Of a stretch of DNA of 64,000 nucleotides, positions 54,416 through 64,000 are shown in pieces. Each line of letters begins with the position of its first letter. The first letter of the stretch is position 1. The notes beneath the pieces were generated by a model that was not told the DNA's origin, made no database searches, and was given only the letters and a program-made list of their open reading frames with translations. This DNA is from Balamuthia mandrillaris. Lineage: Eukaryota; Discosea; Longamoebia; Balamuthiidae. The stretch is from contig JAVKOQ010000164.1 in NCBI GenBank assembly GCA_031835245.1, positions 58,789 through 122,788 of the forward strand. The letters run 5' to 3'. Position numbers and translations under genes: made by a program.

Positions 54416-56826
54416 ATGTTGCTTATTTCTTTCATTGCTCTTATATTTTCTTTTTCCTCTTACATTTACAATTGACTACCGAACCAGAGTTTATTTGCAT
54501 TACAAATAGCTGGTAGAGCCGCCCAACGAGGCAGGAGTAGCATCGCCAATCCCCAAAATCGAGACTCCAATTTGGAGTTGCTGCAACGGTTACGGAGAAT
54601 CATTGCACGATTTCTGGTGTTATCTCGTGAAACTTCAGCTCACCCGTTGTTGGTCCAAACTGGACTACGGATGCTAGGTTTCTCTATTCCCGTTTTGTTG
54701 TTCATATTTGTTGTTCTAATTAGTGTTTTTTTTCAAAAAATGTTCTTGAAGGAGAGTATGCACCGTGGCTTCAACATGAATCAGAGCTTATGGAGGCAGC
54801 ATTTTGCTCCATTGTCAACCACCTTTCTATTCAAGACTTTCCGTCACATACTTATGCTGGTTCTCTCTCTCACTCTTTCTGTTGTTCTTCTGTCTTTTCT
54901 GTAGTTTCTTATTTTATATCACCCCATATGTTACACACAAACACAAAGCCCGAGCATTGAAGGCACTTTGTCTAATGGGCAAGCAGCAATTGCTTGATGC
55001 ATATCCCAAGCTTATCCAATTGTGGACTTCGCAACAAGGAATGACCCACTTAAAGGCGTGTATCACTTTGTTTTTTTATTCTTACTCTGGCAGTAACTTT
55101 TATTTACTTTGATATTTTTCACATATGTACAAAGGGACCGGCAAGGACTCATTTGATAGAAGGAATGACAACATTAGCCCTCCATGTTCCCAAAGAACAA
55201 ACGGGAGAGGTGGTGTTTGCATTGTGTGCTCCGATGATATTGCGTTTAAAGCAGTTGGTAGCGACAAGAACCACAGAACTATCTCTTCTATCAGAGGAAC
55301 TACAACTTTTTTCGAGTGCTATGAGGTACCCCAACCCAGCCCTAATCCAAAAACATAAATTGTGTCTCATTTGCCAGCCACACAGAACGTTTCATCCTTA
55401 TGACTACGCGGATGCGTCTTCTAATCCGGTAATGCCGGTCCTAAGGGAGGCATGGCCGTTACTACAAGATCTCTGTGAAGCCTTCATGAGCGACGAGACG
55501 GTAATGATGGTAACTAACTCTTTTCTAGTCCCTCGTTTCGTCTGTAGTCTCTTTTTTTTTTTTTTCTAAAAAAAATTCCTATCTAACATGGAACTTAGCA
55601 TCTTTGTAGCACATATGTGGCAGCTTTGATGGCTGCAAAGTTGACTGGGTTAGAAGAACTACTATCACCGCTTGTTGCCACAGTGATGAAGATTTACTCT
55701 CAACAGCACTTTGGCTGCTGTTTGGAAGTTCTCAGCACTACCTTTCGTACATTTCTCTCTTTCTCTCGCTCGCTCTTTATTTCTCTTCGTTGTCTTTTCT
55801 TATCGTTCTTTCTTCAGAAATATTTGGAAATACTCGAGAATGCCATGATATGTTTGCTCAACTTTTACAAGCAGTTTCTCAAATCAGCTTTTCCTTTTTA
55901 AACCAAGGTTATTCCGCCGTTTTACAACTGTTTAAATTCATTTCTTGTTCTTTATGTTGTTCTTTTTCGTCTTCCTTCTTCTCGTTCTTCTCCTTTTCTT
56001 TTTTTCTTTGGTTATTTTTTCTTTTTTGCTTTACGGCTAACAACATAACTAGCTACAGATTTACAAGGTCACACAGAAGTAGTTAGCAAGTATTTTGATT
56101 TTTTAAACCAAGCCCTTAAAATGGTGCCAGGCACCCTATTACCCTCTTCTACGTCTTCATCAACACCAAGTAACCAGCTCTTAGAAGCCATTTTCAAACT
56201 AGCAGTTTCGTCTCTATGTCTTCCTGGTGAGTAGTATCGCTATAATTTGTTTTTTCTTTAACTAATTCAACCATCTTTCCTTAGAACGTGACACAGCAAA
56301 GGCGGTTTTGGGATTCTTAAGCCGGTTAGCAAAACACCAAGAAGTTCCTATTGTGAGAGAGTTATTGTTAGCCCATGGAAACGAAATCACCGTTTCTTTA
56401 TTTGAGGCAATGGTCAAAACTGTGAACAACAATTTAGTGCATTACCAAGCTGATCTTCTCTTCATTCTAAGTATGTATCTTCTTCCATTCTCATTTCATA
56501 CTCTTTGTTCCTTATTTATCTATCTATTTATCTGCAGTCAACAGCGTGTTTGCTCAGAATGCAGCAATGAAGGAATGGCTAAGTGGCTGTATTCTGAACT
56601 TAAATTGTCCCTTTATGACTTCTGAAGAAAAAGTTAGAACAGTTCGCCTTTTGTTTGGGTTTGTTGTTTTTCATAAACTCATTCTCGTATTCTTTTGCAT
56701 TAATGTTACAACACAAATAGAAATAGGGAAAACAGAGTATTCAAAAGTATTGTTGCTGACTTGGCACACATCCTTGCTGGTGAAATGACAGGCGATATTT
56801 TGCTTTCTTATGAGCTACCAAAATAA
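52107..56826 (+). CDS. Importin-13/transportin-3-type karyopherin beta
   Basis: Twenty-one exons close in frame to 975 aa (first 52107-52163, 52239-52367, 52434-52492; later 53670-53824, 53972-54268; last 56538-56658, 56721-56826). HEAT-repeat protein that carries cargo through nuclear pores with Ran. Family marks: RSLLEFQGTQEAWSVA near the N-terminus, QVLFFAAHTLYTKI, LEVLEYIPEEL, the LREAWPLLQDL and ADLLFIL regions, and an overall length near 950. Intron 53825-53971 is of the AT-AC U12 class. The junction 55057/55146 is solved as GT-AG with Lys-Ala-Thr across it. Confidence 0.88.
53825..53971 (+). other. U12-type AT-AC intron in the importin gene
   Basis: Begins ATATCCTTATT right after a GCT codon and ends TTGTAAAC. 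TTCTTTAAC (branch-site consensus with one change) lies about 13 bases before the end. Removal joins SKA to VVIETFEFWEE in frame. Confidence 0.85.
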
Positions 56827-56863
56827 AAAGAGGTTCTTGTTTTGTGAGAAAGACTATCACATC

Positions 56864-56938
56864 ATCTGACGACTCGCTCTCAGCAACGGTGCCGGCACCA
56901 AAGCAAACTTACCGCCCCCTCACAGAAGAGAAGGAGGT
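56864..56938 (-). repeat. Direct repeat, left copy (decayed Fanzor-like C-terminal tail)
   Basis: 75 bases, 70 identical to 61231-61305 in the same orientation. In the minus-strand frame it encodes the same tail (GTVAESESSD) but with an internal TAA. It lies 38 bases after the importin stop codon. Confidence 0.8.
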
Positions 56939-57331
56939 AGACTAAACTAAGATAACAGGACTGGTGGCGGTGGAGCGTGGAGGAGAGAGACACCACAACC
57001 TTTGCTTTATTAAGTAGCAAAGCAGGAAGAACATTTACCCATTAACCAGACGACGGAGCAGCGCACCACCTCTTGGATCTGAGGTAGACATCCTTCGTGC
57101 AACAGTGCTCGCCCTTGACACCCACCATGTCGCTACCATGCCCCCCACGAACCCTGTCAGACCATCTGAGTTGCCTCTAGCAGTAACTCTAGACGCTCCC
57201 CAGCCCCTGCGCTGGCTGAAAAGCCACAGCACTCCACCTCAGTGCCCCTCACCCGAAGTCACACCCAGCTAGCAAGCCCCAACGCGCATCCAAGTAAACA
57301 CCATGCCGACCCGTCTCCCAGCGTCACCCCC

Positions 57332-57808
57332 ATGAAACATCGCGCCAACTCGCCCACTCACCCCCTCCCAAGCCCTAGTGCTGACGCGCCCGCCAGCCGC
57401 TACTCACACTCCGTCATCACCAAGCTCAATGGCAGTTACAAAAATATTACCCATACTTTCGAGCACCCCTGCTGCAAAACGGGTTGGTGGCTCGTTGGCC
57501 TCGCCTTCAACGATGAACATGTCGCTAAGCATGTCCTGACACATAGCAAGATCCTGTTCCCAGACGCACCCATCACACGCTGGTGGGTAGGCAACATCAT
57601 AGAGATACGCTGCAAGAGAAGCGAAGCCCGCAAATCGCCTCAAACCAGCTACGCCTCACCTAGTGCAACGAGCCCCACCAGTGAGTTACGAACACACCTG
57701 CTGTCCCCTGCCCCGAAGCCACCACCACTAACCCCGCAAAACTCACAAACCACGCACACCTACCTGACGCCCAACAACGTGCCCCCTGCCCTAAGAGTCA
57801 TACGGTGA
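57332..57808 (+). CDS. Pro/Ser/Thr-rich protein with a small Trp/Cys core, unknown
   Basis: 158 aa from the first ATG; the frame is open further upstream. The core (FEHPCCKTGWWLVGLAFNDE then ITRWWVGNIIEIRC) looks folded; the flanks are Pro/Ser/Thr rich. The + strand here is unusually rich in C compared with neighbours, which suggests a different origin. It lies between the two direct repeats, opposite to the Crinkler-like gene, and might be a second product of the same mobile unit. Confidence 0.4.
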   Translation: MKHRANSPTHPLPSPSADAPASRYSHSVITKLNGSYKNITHTFEHPCCKTGWWLVGLAFNDEHVAKHVLTHSKILFPDAPITRWWVGNIIEIRCKRSEARKSPQTSYASPSATSPTSELRTHLLSPAPKPPPLTPQNSQTTHTYLTPNNVPPALRVIR

Positions 57809-57835
57809 AGCACACGCAAGAATGTCAAACCATCA

Positions 57836-58473
57836 GCACAACAGCAAGTCTCCTGCACCCAAGCTAATCCACCAAGTCAACAATTATGATCAACGGCAAG
57901 CAATTGAGCATATCGTCTAAGTTCTACTGTCTCCCTCCTGATGTCGATCCCAGAAATAAGCCCTCTCCTGTAGAAGGAGCGAAGGAGGGATTGAGGCAAA
58001 AGAAAGAAATATCCTCGAAACATTACCATGAAAGTTAGCAAGTATGTGCTGGAAGCTTTACTCGAGCAATTCCCACAAATGCAGAGCACCCAACATAACC
58101 GCCAGTCGCGAAACACGATGACCTTGCCCCACCAGCCAATCGTATGAGCCAATACAAGATGTCATGTCAGGTGGCAGTCCCCAGCATAGAGTTTGTCTGT
58201 TTCTACAATGAAAGGCTTGTTTCTGTGTCTCTTCAAAGTCTTCTGGGTGAATCTACTGAAAGAAACGATCTTCTCTTTTCTCCCAGCGATAATTATTCTT
58301 CGAAGCTTGCAGTATGCCGATTCATGGCTTCCACTCAATGGCAGCAGCGCTATGAAGGCAAGTGTTTGGTTACCCTTTACCTTCTTTCTTGGAATTGCGC
58401 CTTTATTGACCTGGCATGGCATTTCATATGAACAAAGAAAGAAGAAAGAGAAGGTGAAGGAGGCCTTTAGAAG
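57836..58473. other. Spacer within the island, nothing recognised
   Basis: About 640 bases between the two genes of the island. Overlapping short frames without domains. Confidence 0.35.
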
Positions 58474-61095
58474 TTAAGCCAAGTCCGTTTTGCTGCCTCT
58501 TCTCCTCGGCTGCACTCTGCGTGGCCTCTCCATGGAGGAGGCTCGGGACGCGATGTTAGCAAAGCAGGGATGCAAAGCCTCCGGCAAAGTCTCTCTGCTG
58601 ATGAACACAAATGCATGCTTTTCAGGGTTCAACAACGAAGGAAGGGTGCTGTAGCGAGACGGTGCGGATCTTGAACTCAGAAATTCCAAGGCAAGTGCAT
58701 CCGGCGCCTTTTGAGCAAGCTGCTTGAACACTTTTGCAACATCAGATGGTGGTATGGAGCGTTGCAAAGCATGCCCCAACTGGCTACCCTTGCTCTGCAT
58801 GACATATTTTCCCTCCGTAAAAATGGCATAAGAGTCGATGGCCTCTTCATGGGTCTTGGTGCATGTCGCCAGTGGTGGCCCTGGCAATTTCATTCCCTGC
58901 TTCACCACTTGCATCTCTATAGGCTGTTCTCGCTGTAGTGCTTGCTCCACTTCTTCAGGCGAGACCAGAGGGCGGTCCAGCACACCTTTGTCGTTGCCAT
59001 AAACATCTGCACCAGGACGAAGATTTCGCAGAGTGATCGGCAGTGGCTCATGTTTGAGCGTGCAAAGGGCGTTGAAGCAAATTGCCAGGCTGTAAAGCTG
59101 GGCTTGCTCCTGGATGGTGGCATAGCTCTCGCGACATGTGAACAGAAGAGCTCGGGGCACTATTCCGTCGTTGATGATGTTGAGGAGGGGCAGGCTCATG
59201 CGAACAAAATAACGCTGGTTCGTTTGGTGAGAGCGTTCATCAGGCACCAAGTCCACTACCCCATACTTTCGCAATGTTGTCAAATTGCCGCCATTGATGG
59301 GTTCGTCCTGATGAACCTACAAGGAGATAGGAGGAAGAGAAAGGGAATGTTCAGCATTGAAAGACGAAAAGGAGAAGGAAGAGGTCTGTCAACTCACGGA
59401 ATGTGGAAACAGGGAAAGAAGCAGCAATTTGCGGAGGCCGGTGGGATGAGAGTTAAAAAAGCCCAGAAATGCCTGCCTCGAATATTTCCTTGACAAAATT
59501 TCCAGGTAAACTCCTTCAATAGCTGCCCAATCAGCGAGCTTAAATTCGGAAAGATTCCTCCTCGCGGCGTAGTAGCTAATGGCGCTACCCAGCTGGACAG
59601 CAGCCTGAGGCCATCCCATTGTATCCTTCACAAGATAATACAGATAAGCGAGATCATTAGCGCCAGCTCGCTGCTCCAAATCCTGCAGGCTCTTCAGCTC
59701 CTCCAATTGGTAGCAACCAGCAGCACGCGCTGCATTCTTCACCAGGCTAAATGCGTCGTTTACATACTTTTCGCTGTCTACAAAATAATGAAGTGTATAA
59801 TGCCTCGCTTGCATGTCTGTTACACCATCGATAGCCAGTTTTTGCAGATCTGGGTCGATAATCAAGCCTGACAAGACTGGAAGAACAGCAGTGATTCCTG
59901 TCGTCCGCGAACCGTTACTCATGTTAAAGTTTCTAATAGCACGTAACATGGCCGCAGTGCCCGTCTTCCCGTAAGGGAACTCATCAAAGTGGAGGATCAA
60001 TGCAGCACGTCCTTCATAGGGGGCAAAAGAGGTTTGTGCTCGGGCCAGCAGTGGGAGCAGAGTGGAGAGGTTCATGTCCTCGGTGGGCGTTGACGGCGGT
60101 CCGTACGTTGTCAAAAGTGCGCTGGCGAGCATGCGATCAGCTGTGTCGGTGTCACACGGGTCGATCGTTCTCCACCCCTCCACTGCATTAACAACAGCGT
60201 AGTTGATGCAATCTAGATGTCGGGGATTCTCAGCAATGAAATCGGGGTCAGTCAGCATCCTACGAAAGAGCTCATATCCCAGGCGAGATTTTCCACAACC
60301 ACTCGCACCGTCGATGAAGATACAACGCATCCACTTTGGTGTCAAACGACCAGCTTCATTTGCTCGTATAAACCCTGTCAGCTCCATATAAGCCGGTTCG
60401 AAGATTGGCGGCGGTGTGTACATTACTGTTTCACCTGGAATCTTCAAAATAGTGGAGTGAGATCAAAGTTGAAATAGATTGTAAGTTCTGTGGAAGTTAC
60501 CTCTGTGTTGCCAGAAAACAATCCGTGGACAGGAGGGTTGGTTTCTTTGCGGAAAGAAAGGGCGTTTAAGGTTGGTGTACGTGAGTTCAACCATTGGAGG
60601 TCGTTAAAGAGAGCTATTGCTTTGCTGGCTTCCGGAATCAAGCTCTTAAGTTGTTCTTCGGTGTAGCGTGCAGCAGAGGCTCCAGGAAGACCCCAAAAAC
60701 CACACAAAACACCACCACCCACCCCCCACCCAAAAACTTTGCCTTCAGAAGACCAAAAAGTGAACAAAGTGAGGAAGTGAAAGAAAGAATAGTTTTCAGG
60801 TTGGGAGAGGAAACCTTGAGTCAGTGGATTGCCTGCATCTGTGCTCGTAGAAAATCCTTGGCAACCTCCAGGCAAAGAAGTGACAGGGAGCAACAGAAAA
60901 ACACTGTTTGTAGGGGCTGTAAATCTGGTAGTTTGTGCAGAGTGCCATGTTGCCCAGAGATTGAACGAAGCACAACGAGATAGCGCAACCCTTGAGGGAT
61001 CACAGAAGGCAAGGAGAGAATCGGCGACCGTCCAACGTTTCTGTCGCATCCAACTTGCTCGCATCCTGCTGTTCCTTCAACAAACTGGGTTTTTC
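58474..61095 (-). CDS. Crinkler-type P-loop NTPase with C-terminal nuclease-like domain (N-terminus unresolved)
   Basis: Exons 61095-61029, 60679-60501, 60441-59398 and 59316-58474 join in phase to about 710 codons; no Met in the first, so a further 5' exon is missing. The first exons resemble the end of a Crinkler header (SLLKEQQDASKL). The NTPase has Walker A GASGCGKSRL and Walker B LILHFDEF, with STAND-like helical sequence after it. The last exon contains IDSYAIFTEGKYVMQSK, fitting the beta-strand with the (E/Q)xK end of a PD-(D/E)xK nuclease. Header, NTPase and REase-like nuclease is the published Crinkler/RHS plan. Family call is from pattern only; activity is unknown. Confidence 0.62.
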
Positions 61096-61221
61096 CTAGA
61101 GAAAATAGGTGACCCCTCAATACTGTCCTATGTGGATGTTTTTCAGACAAAAAAAAAAAAGGGAGGGAAAGGGGACAAGAAAAGAAGAAAGAAAAAAATA
61201 GAGGAAAAAAATAGTGCCTAA

Positions 61222-61440
61222 TCACGGCTTATCTGACGACTCGCTCTCAGCAACGGTGCTGGCACCAAAGCAACCTTGCCGCCCCCTCACGGAAGAGGAG
61301 GAGGTGGTAAGTGCTTGTAGAGTAAAATAGCGGATCAAGATGTTTCGGGAGGCGTTGGCATCTCGATCGGCCTGGTAGCCACTCGGGTTGAGGAGACCGT
61401 AAGGTCTTGTTTGTGGTGGACTTGGCCGTTTGCTCCTCCT
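61222..61440 (-). pseudogene. TnpB/Fanzor-like C-terminal remnant with direct repeat, right copy
   Basis: The minus strand encodes NPSGYQADRDANASRNILIRY, matching the DRDxNAxRNI motif (RuvC III and end of zinc ribbon) of TnpB/OrfB and Fanzor nucleases, then a Ser-rich tail to a stop. The preceding ribbon cysteines are missing, and nothing of the catalytic core lies upstream. The last 75 bases are the right direct repeat (61231-61305). Confidence 0.5.
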
Positions 61441-61569
61441 CTGTAAGTCATTATTTTTCTCGTCTCTCTCTCGTCTCTCTCGTCTCTCTCTCCTCTCCCC
61501 CTCTCGTCTCATTCACAAATATTCTAAAACAACAAATAAATACGACAGTGCTCAACGTTTGCTAGTAAC

Positions 61570-63773
61570 ATGCCAAGAGATAAGCTTCGCAAGTGGCAAA
61601 CCCTTCGTCCCATTGTCCATGCCATTGCCCATGCCATTGTCCATTATTTTACTCTCTGTCCCTTCACGACCTCTTTACAAAGCTTTTGCTTTGACTTTAA
61701 CGACCAGACCTTCAAGGAAGGGTTGCTAGCAGCTTCTTCTTCATCTTCCTCTTCTGGCAACAAAAACACTATAGCCAAACAGACGGAGGTGCATAAAGCT
61801 ATGTTTACGGTGCACAACCCCTCTTCCTCCATTTATTTGGTGCTGAGAGCGGAGCGATTGTTCTTTGATGGCAAGCTGGACAAAGATAACAAGGAGAAAC
61901 ACTTTTATGTTAAACCAAAAGTGGTACGTGGTGCGTTTTCGTTTGTTGTTTGGTTTATGGTTTGGTTAAATGGTTTGCAACAACAAAGTGCAAAGGAAAA
62001 GGGCTGAAAGAGATCGAAAAGACGGTCAGCCAAGCCATCACCAACTACAAAGGAGAATGAGGCTCAGCAGGAATGCCCCCGACCATTTGCCTTTGCTTTC
62101 ATTCCAATCTTTGGCGACAACCTCCTACTACTCCTTCCTCTACTTCTCCTTCTTCGTCATCTCCACCTTCTACTTCAATCGCAGCAGCCAGTTGTGCATC
62201 AACTGCAGGTCCTACTCTTGCTTCCTCTCCCTCTTATGTAAGTTTTGATGCTTTGTCAGGGACATCATCTTCTCCTTCCATAGTGTCACTAAAAACAGGT
62301 CTCATGCAATGTTCACCTGGATCAGCTCATTCCAGGAGCCAGGCATGGACGTCGACGGAGAGCATCTATGACATCATCACTGCTGCCGCTCACTAGACTA
62401 AACAGCAAGGCAATGCCTCCTCCATTGTGGAAGCTGCCTCCACCATTAAAGGCAAGAAAGGCTCCAACATGGCCAAGAAGAATGTGCTCGCTACCATCAA
62501 GCTCAATATACAGGTTTTGGGAACAGATGACCGCCGGGAGATGGCTCCTTCGATCCTACATCCTCACTCTCTCTTGCCAAGAGGTTGGGGAACCTGCTTT
62601 GCTGAAGATGAAAGCAGAAGCGGTAATACATGTTATGCTTTTTTTTTCTTTTTAGGCTTTCGAGCTGTACTTACCTCTCTTCGTTGCTTCTCTGCTAATG
62701 TATTGAACCTTGGATTGAGTGCAACAGTAGTTACACGCATGTCCTCTACCTGTACCCCACATCACTGCGCTTCCCTTGTACCAACGTTCTGATAGAAGTC
62801 TCTCTTCAAAAAAATCACATCAACAACAACAATGACTACCATTGTTGGAAAACTCCAACATAGTAGCTCTTCTTTCTGCCAAGTTCTCCTTCTGCCGTCG
62901 ACCTGAGGAAACCTCTCATCTTCCCCTTCTCCTTTCTTGATGTTTCCTTTTCTCTCTCTTTTCCATTTTATGCTTTATTCTTTTATGGATCTTTCTTCTA
63001 GTTTAAATACCTCCTCTCCTTGTTTCTTCTTCTTTCCTCTCAGGACAACTTACAACAAAATACTCTACTTGTATTCTTTTAGTAAATTAAGTTCGGGTCT
63101 CATACTTACTTTGTCTCCACCATCATTCCCGTTCTTATTTTACAACACCAGTGTTCTATGGGCGAAGTTCAAGCTCTCTCTTCACAACATTAGCTAAGTG
63201 TGTTGTTGTTGGAAAACTCCAACATAGTAGCTCTTCTTTCTGCCAAGTTCTCCTTCTGCCGTCGACCTGAGGAAACCTCTCATCTTCCCCTTCTCCTTTC
63301 TTGATGTTTCCTTTTCTCTCTCTTTTCCATTTTATGCTTTATTCTTTTATGGATCTTTCTTCTAGTTTAAATACCTCCTCTCCTTGTTTCTTCTTCTTTC
63401 CTCTCAGGACAACTTACAACAAAATACTCTACTTGTATTCTTTTAGTAAATTAAGTTCGGGTCTCATACTTACTTTGTCTCCACCATCATTCCCGTTCTT
63501 ATTTTACAACATTGTCCATTACAAAGATAAAGAACCAAACCTCTACAACAAAATCAAGCTCAACTGCCTCTTCACCTACACAAATGACATCACCTCTTCT
63601 TCTCCTTTTACCAGCTTCACACCTTGAAGAAGGACAAGGCAAAAGAGGCAACAGGTGACAAGACTCTTCTTGGATGCACTTTTTTGCCTCTTCTCTTATC
63701 AGAAGCAAGGCTCTTGGACAATGGTAGCCTTATGTTGACTGTCACAAAAGATCCAACCAAGGTTAGGGTTAGG
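61570..63773 (+). CDS. DOCK-like guanine nucleotide exchange factor, N-terminal/C2 part, exons partly unresolved
   Basis: Several exons match DOCK proteins: FCFDFND near the start, FTVHNPSSSIYLVLRAERLF (about 61807-61860), CPRPFAFAFIPIFGDN (about 62068-62115), HVLYLYPTSLRFP (C2 start, near 62740), YKDKEPNLYNKIKLN (63525-63560) and TLLGCTFLPLLLSEARLLDNGS (63668-63735). DOCK C2 domains bind phosphoinositides and the DHR2 part, beyond the window, activates Rac/Cdc42. Joints between exons are not all in frame; the N-terminus lacks the usual sequence and abuts the mobile island, so the copy may be truncated or dead. The end is cut by the window. Confidence 0.55.
62842..63511. repeat. 364-bp-period tandem duplication inside the DOCK-like gene
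   Basis: 62842-63147 and 63206-63511 look identical by eye over 306 bases. They then diverge into two different but related C2-like continuations (LWAKFKLSLHN versus LYNKIKLN). Confidence 0.9.
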
Positions 63774-64000
63774 AGTGGGTACTCTTAAATCTAAGCAAGC
63801 CTCTCTTCATAACTTAAAGAAATATGGAAAAAAAACTAAGTCAAAAATAGATACACTTATATGATGAGTAAATTTTTTTTATATCTTTCAAAAGTTTTAA
63901 ATGTTAATTAAAATCAAGTTTGTTGAAATATTTTTATAAATATGTTGGTAAAATCACCAACACTTATCTCAAGACTCCTCATGTTGGATCCGTCCTGGTG
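63774..64000. other. AT-rich end of window
   Basis: Starts in a likely intron just after GGTTAGGGTTAGG and becomes very AT rich. No feature supported. Confidence 0.4.

Noticed and set aside
55058-55145. GC-AG intron in the importin gene (AAG/GCGTGT)
   Set aside because: A GT-AG solution (donor at 55058, acceptor before 55146) keeps the frame equally well, so no special intron is needed.
1-64000. CRISPR arrays, bacterial operons, rRNA
   Set aside because: No spaced direct repeats, no Shine-Dalgarno-led gene strings and no rRNA-like sequence; the DNA is clearly nuclear eukaryotic.

Overview
This is a nuclear eukaryotic window: nearly every gene is split by GT-AG introns with long pyrimidine tracts, spacers are short, and about 30 protein genes lie on both strands. 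The mix (ULK-like kinase, RhoGEF with two PH domains, DOCK-like protein, GATA factor, TLDc protein, Borealin, PSF1, GPI8, U12-type AT-AC introns, Crinkler-like NTPase/nuclease) fits a free-living amoeba, most likely Amoebozoa. That placement is inference from gene content, not a species call.

Layout. 1-12 kb: MYND-FKBP, a new-looking two-part repeat protein, a SAM/Cys-His protein, a type I membrane protein, a membrane-anchored armadillo protein, an F-box/Ras-like protein with broken GTPase motifs and a CaaX box, and a PTPMT1-like phosphatase. 12-20 kb: ULK-like kinase, GPI8, F-box/SPRY, zinc-ribbon protein. 20-40 kb: four GT8 glycosyltransferase paralogs, separated by a tRNA-derived SINE, a RhoGEF, an M1 aminopeptidase, a foldback element with about 190-bp inverted termini, and two small unknown genes. 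40-57 kb: NAD(P)HX epimerase (carrying an AT-AC intron and an 11-nt exon), Borealin and PSF1 back to back, a UBZ-TLDc protein, a GATA factor, a low-complexity protein, a Ctr-type copper transporter and an importin-13/transportin-3 homolog (second AT-AC intron). 57-61.5 kb: an island with a Crinkler-type NTPase/nuclease gene between two decayed copies of a TnpB/Fanzor-like C-terminus. 61.5-64 kb: a DOCK-like gene, possibly truncated, with a 364-bp tandem duplication.

How genes connect. Borealin (chromosomal passenger complex) and PSF1 (GINS replication complex) share a 241-bp promoter with two opposed E2F-type sites. GPI8, the M1 ectopeptidase, the Ctr transporter and the GT8 enzymes all act in the secretory path or at the cell surface. 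The RhoGEF and DOCK-like genes point to Rho-family signalling. Exon structures were worked out by hand from reading-frame continuity and splice motifs; most CDS listed close perfectly in frame, and unresolved joints are named.
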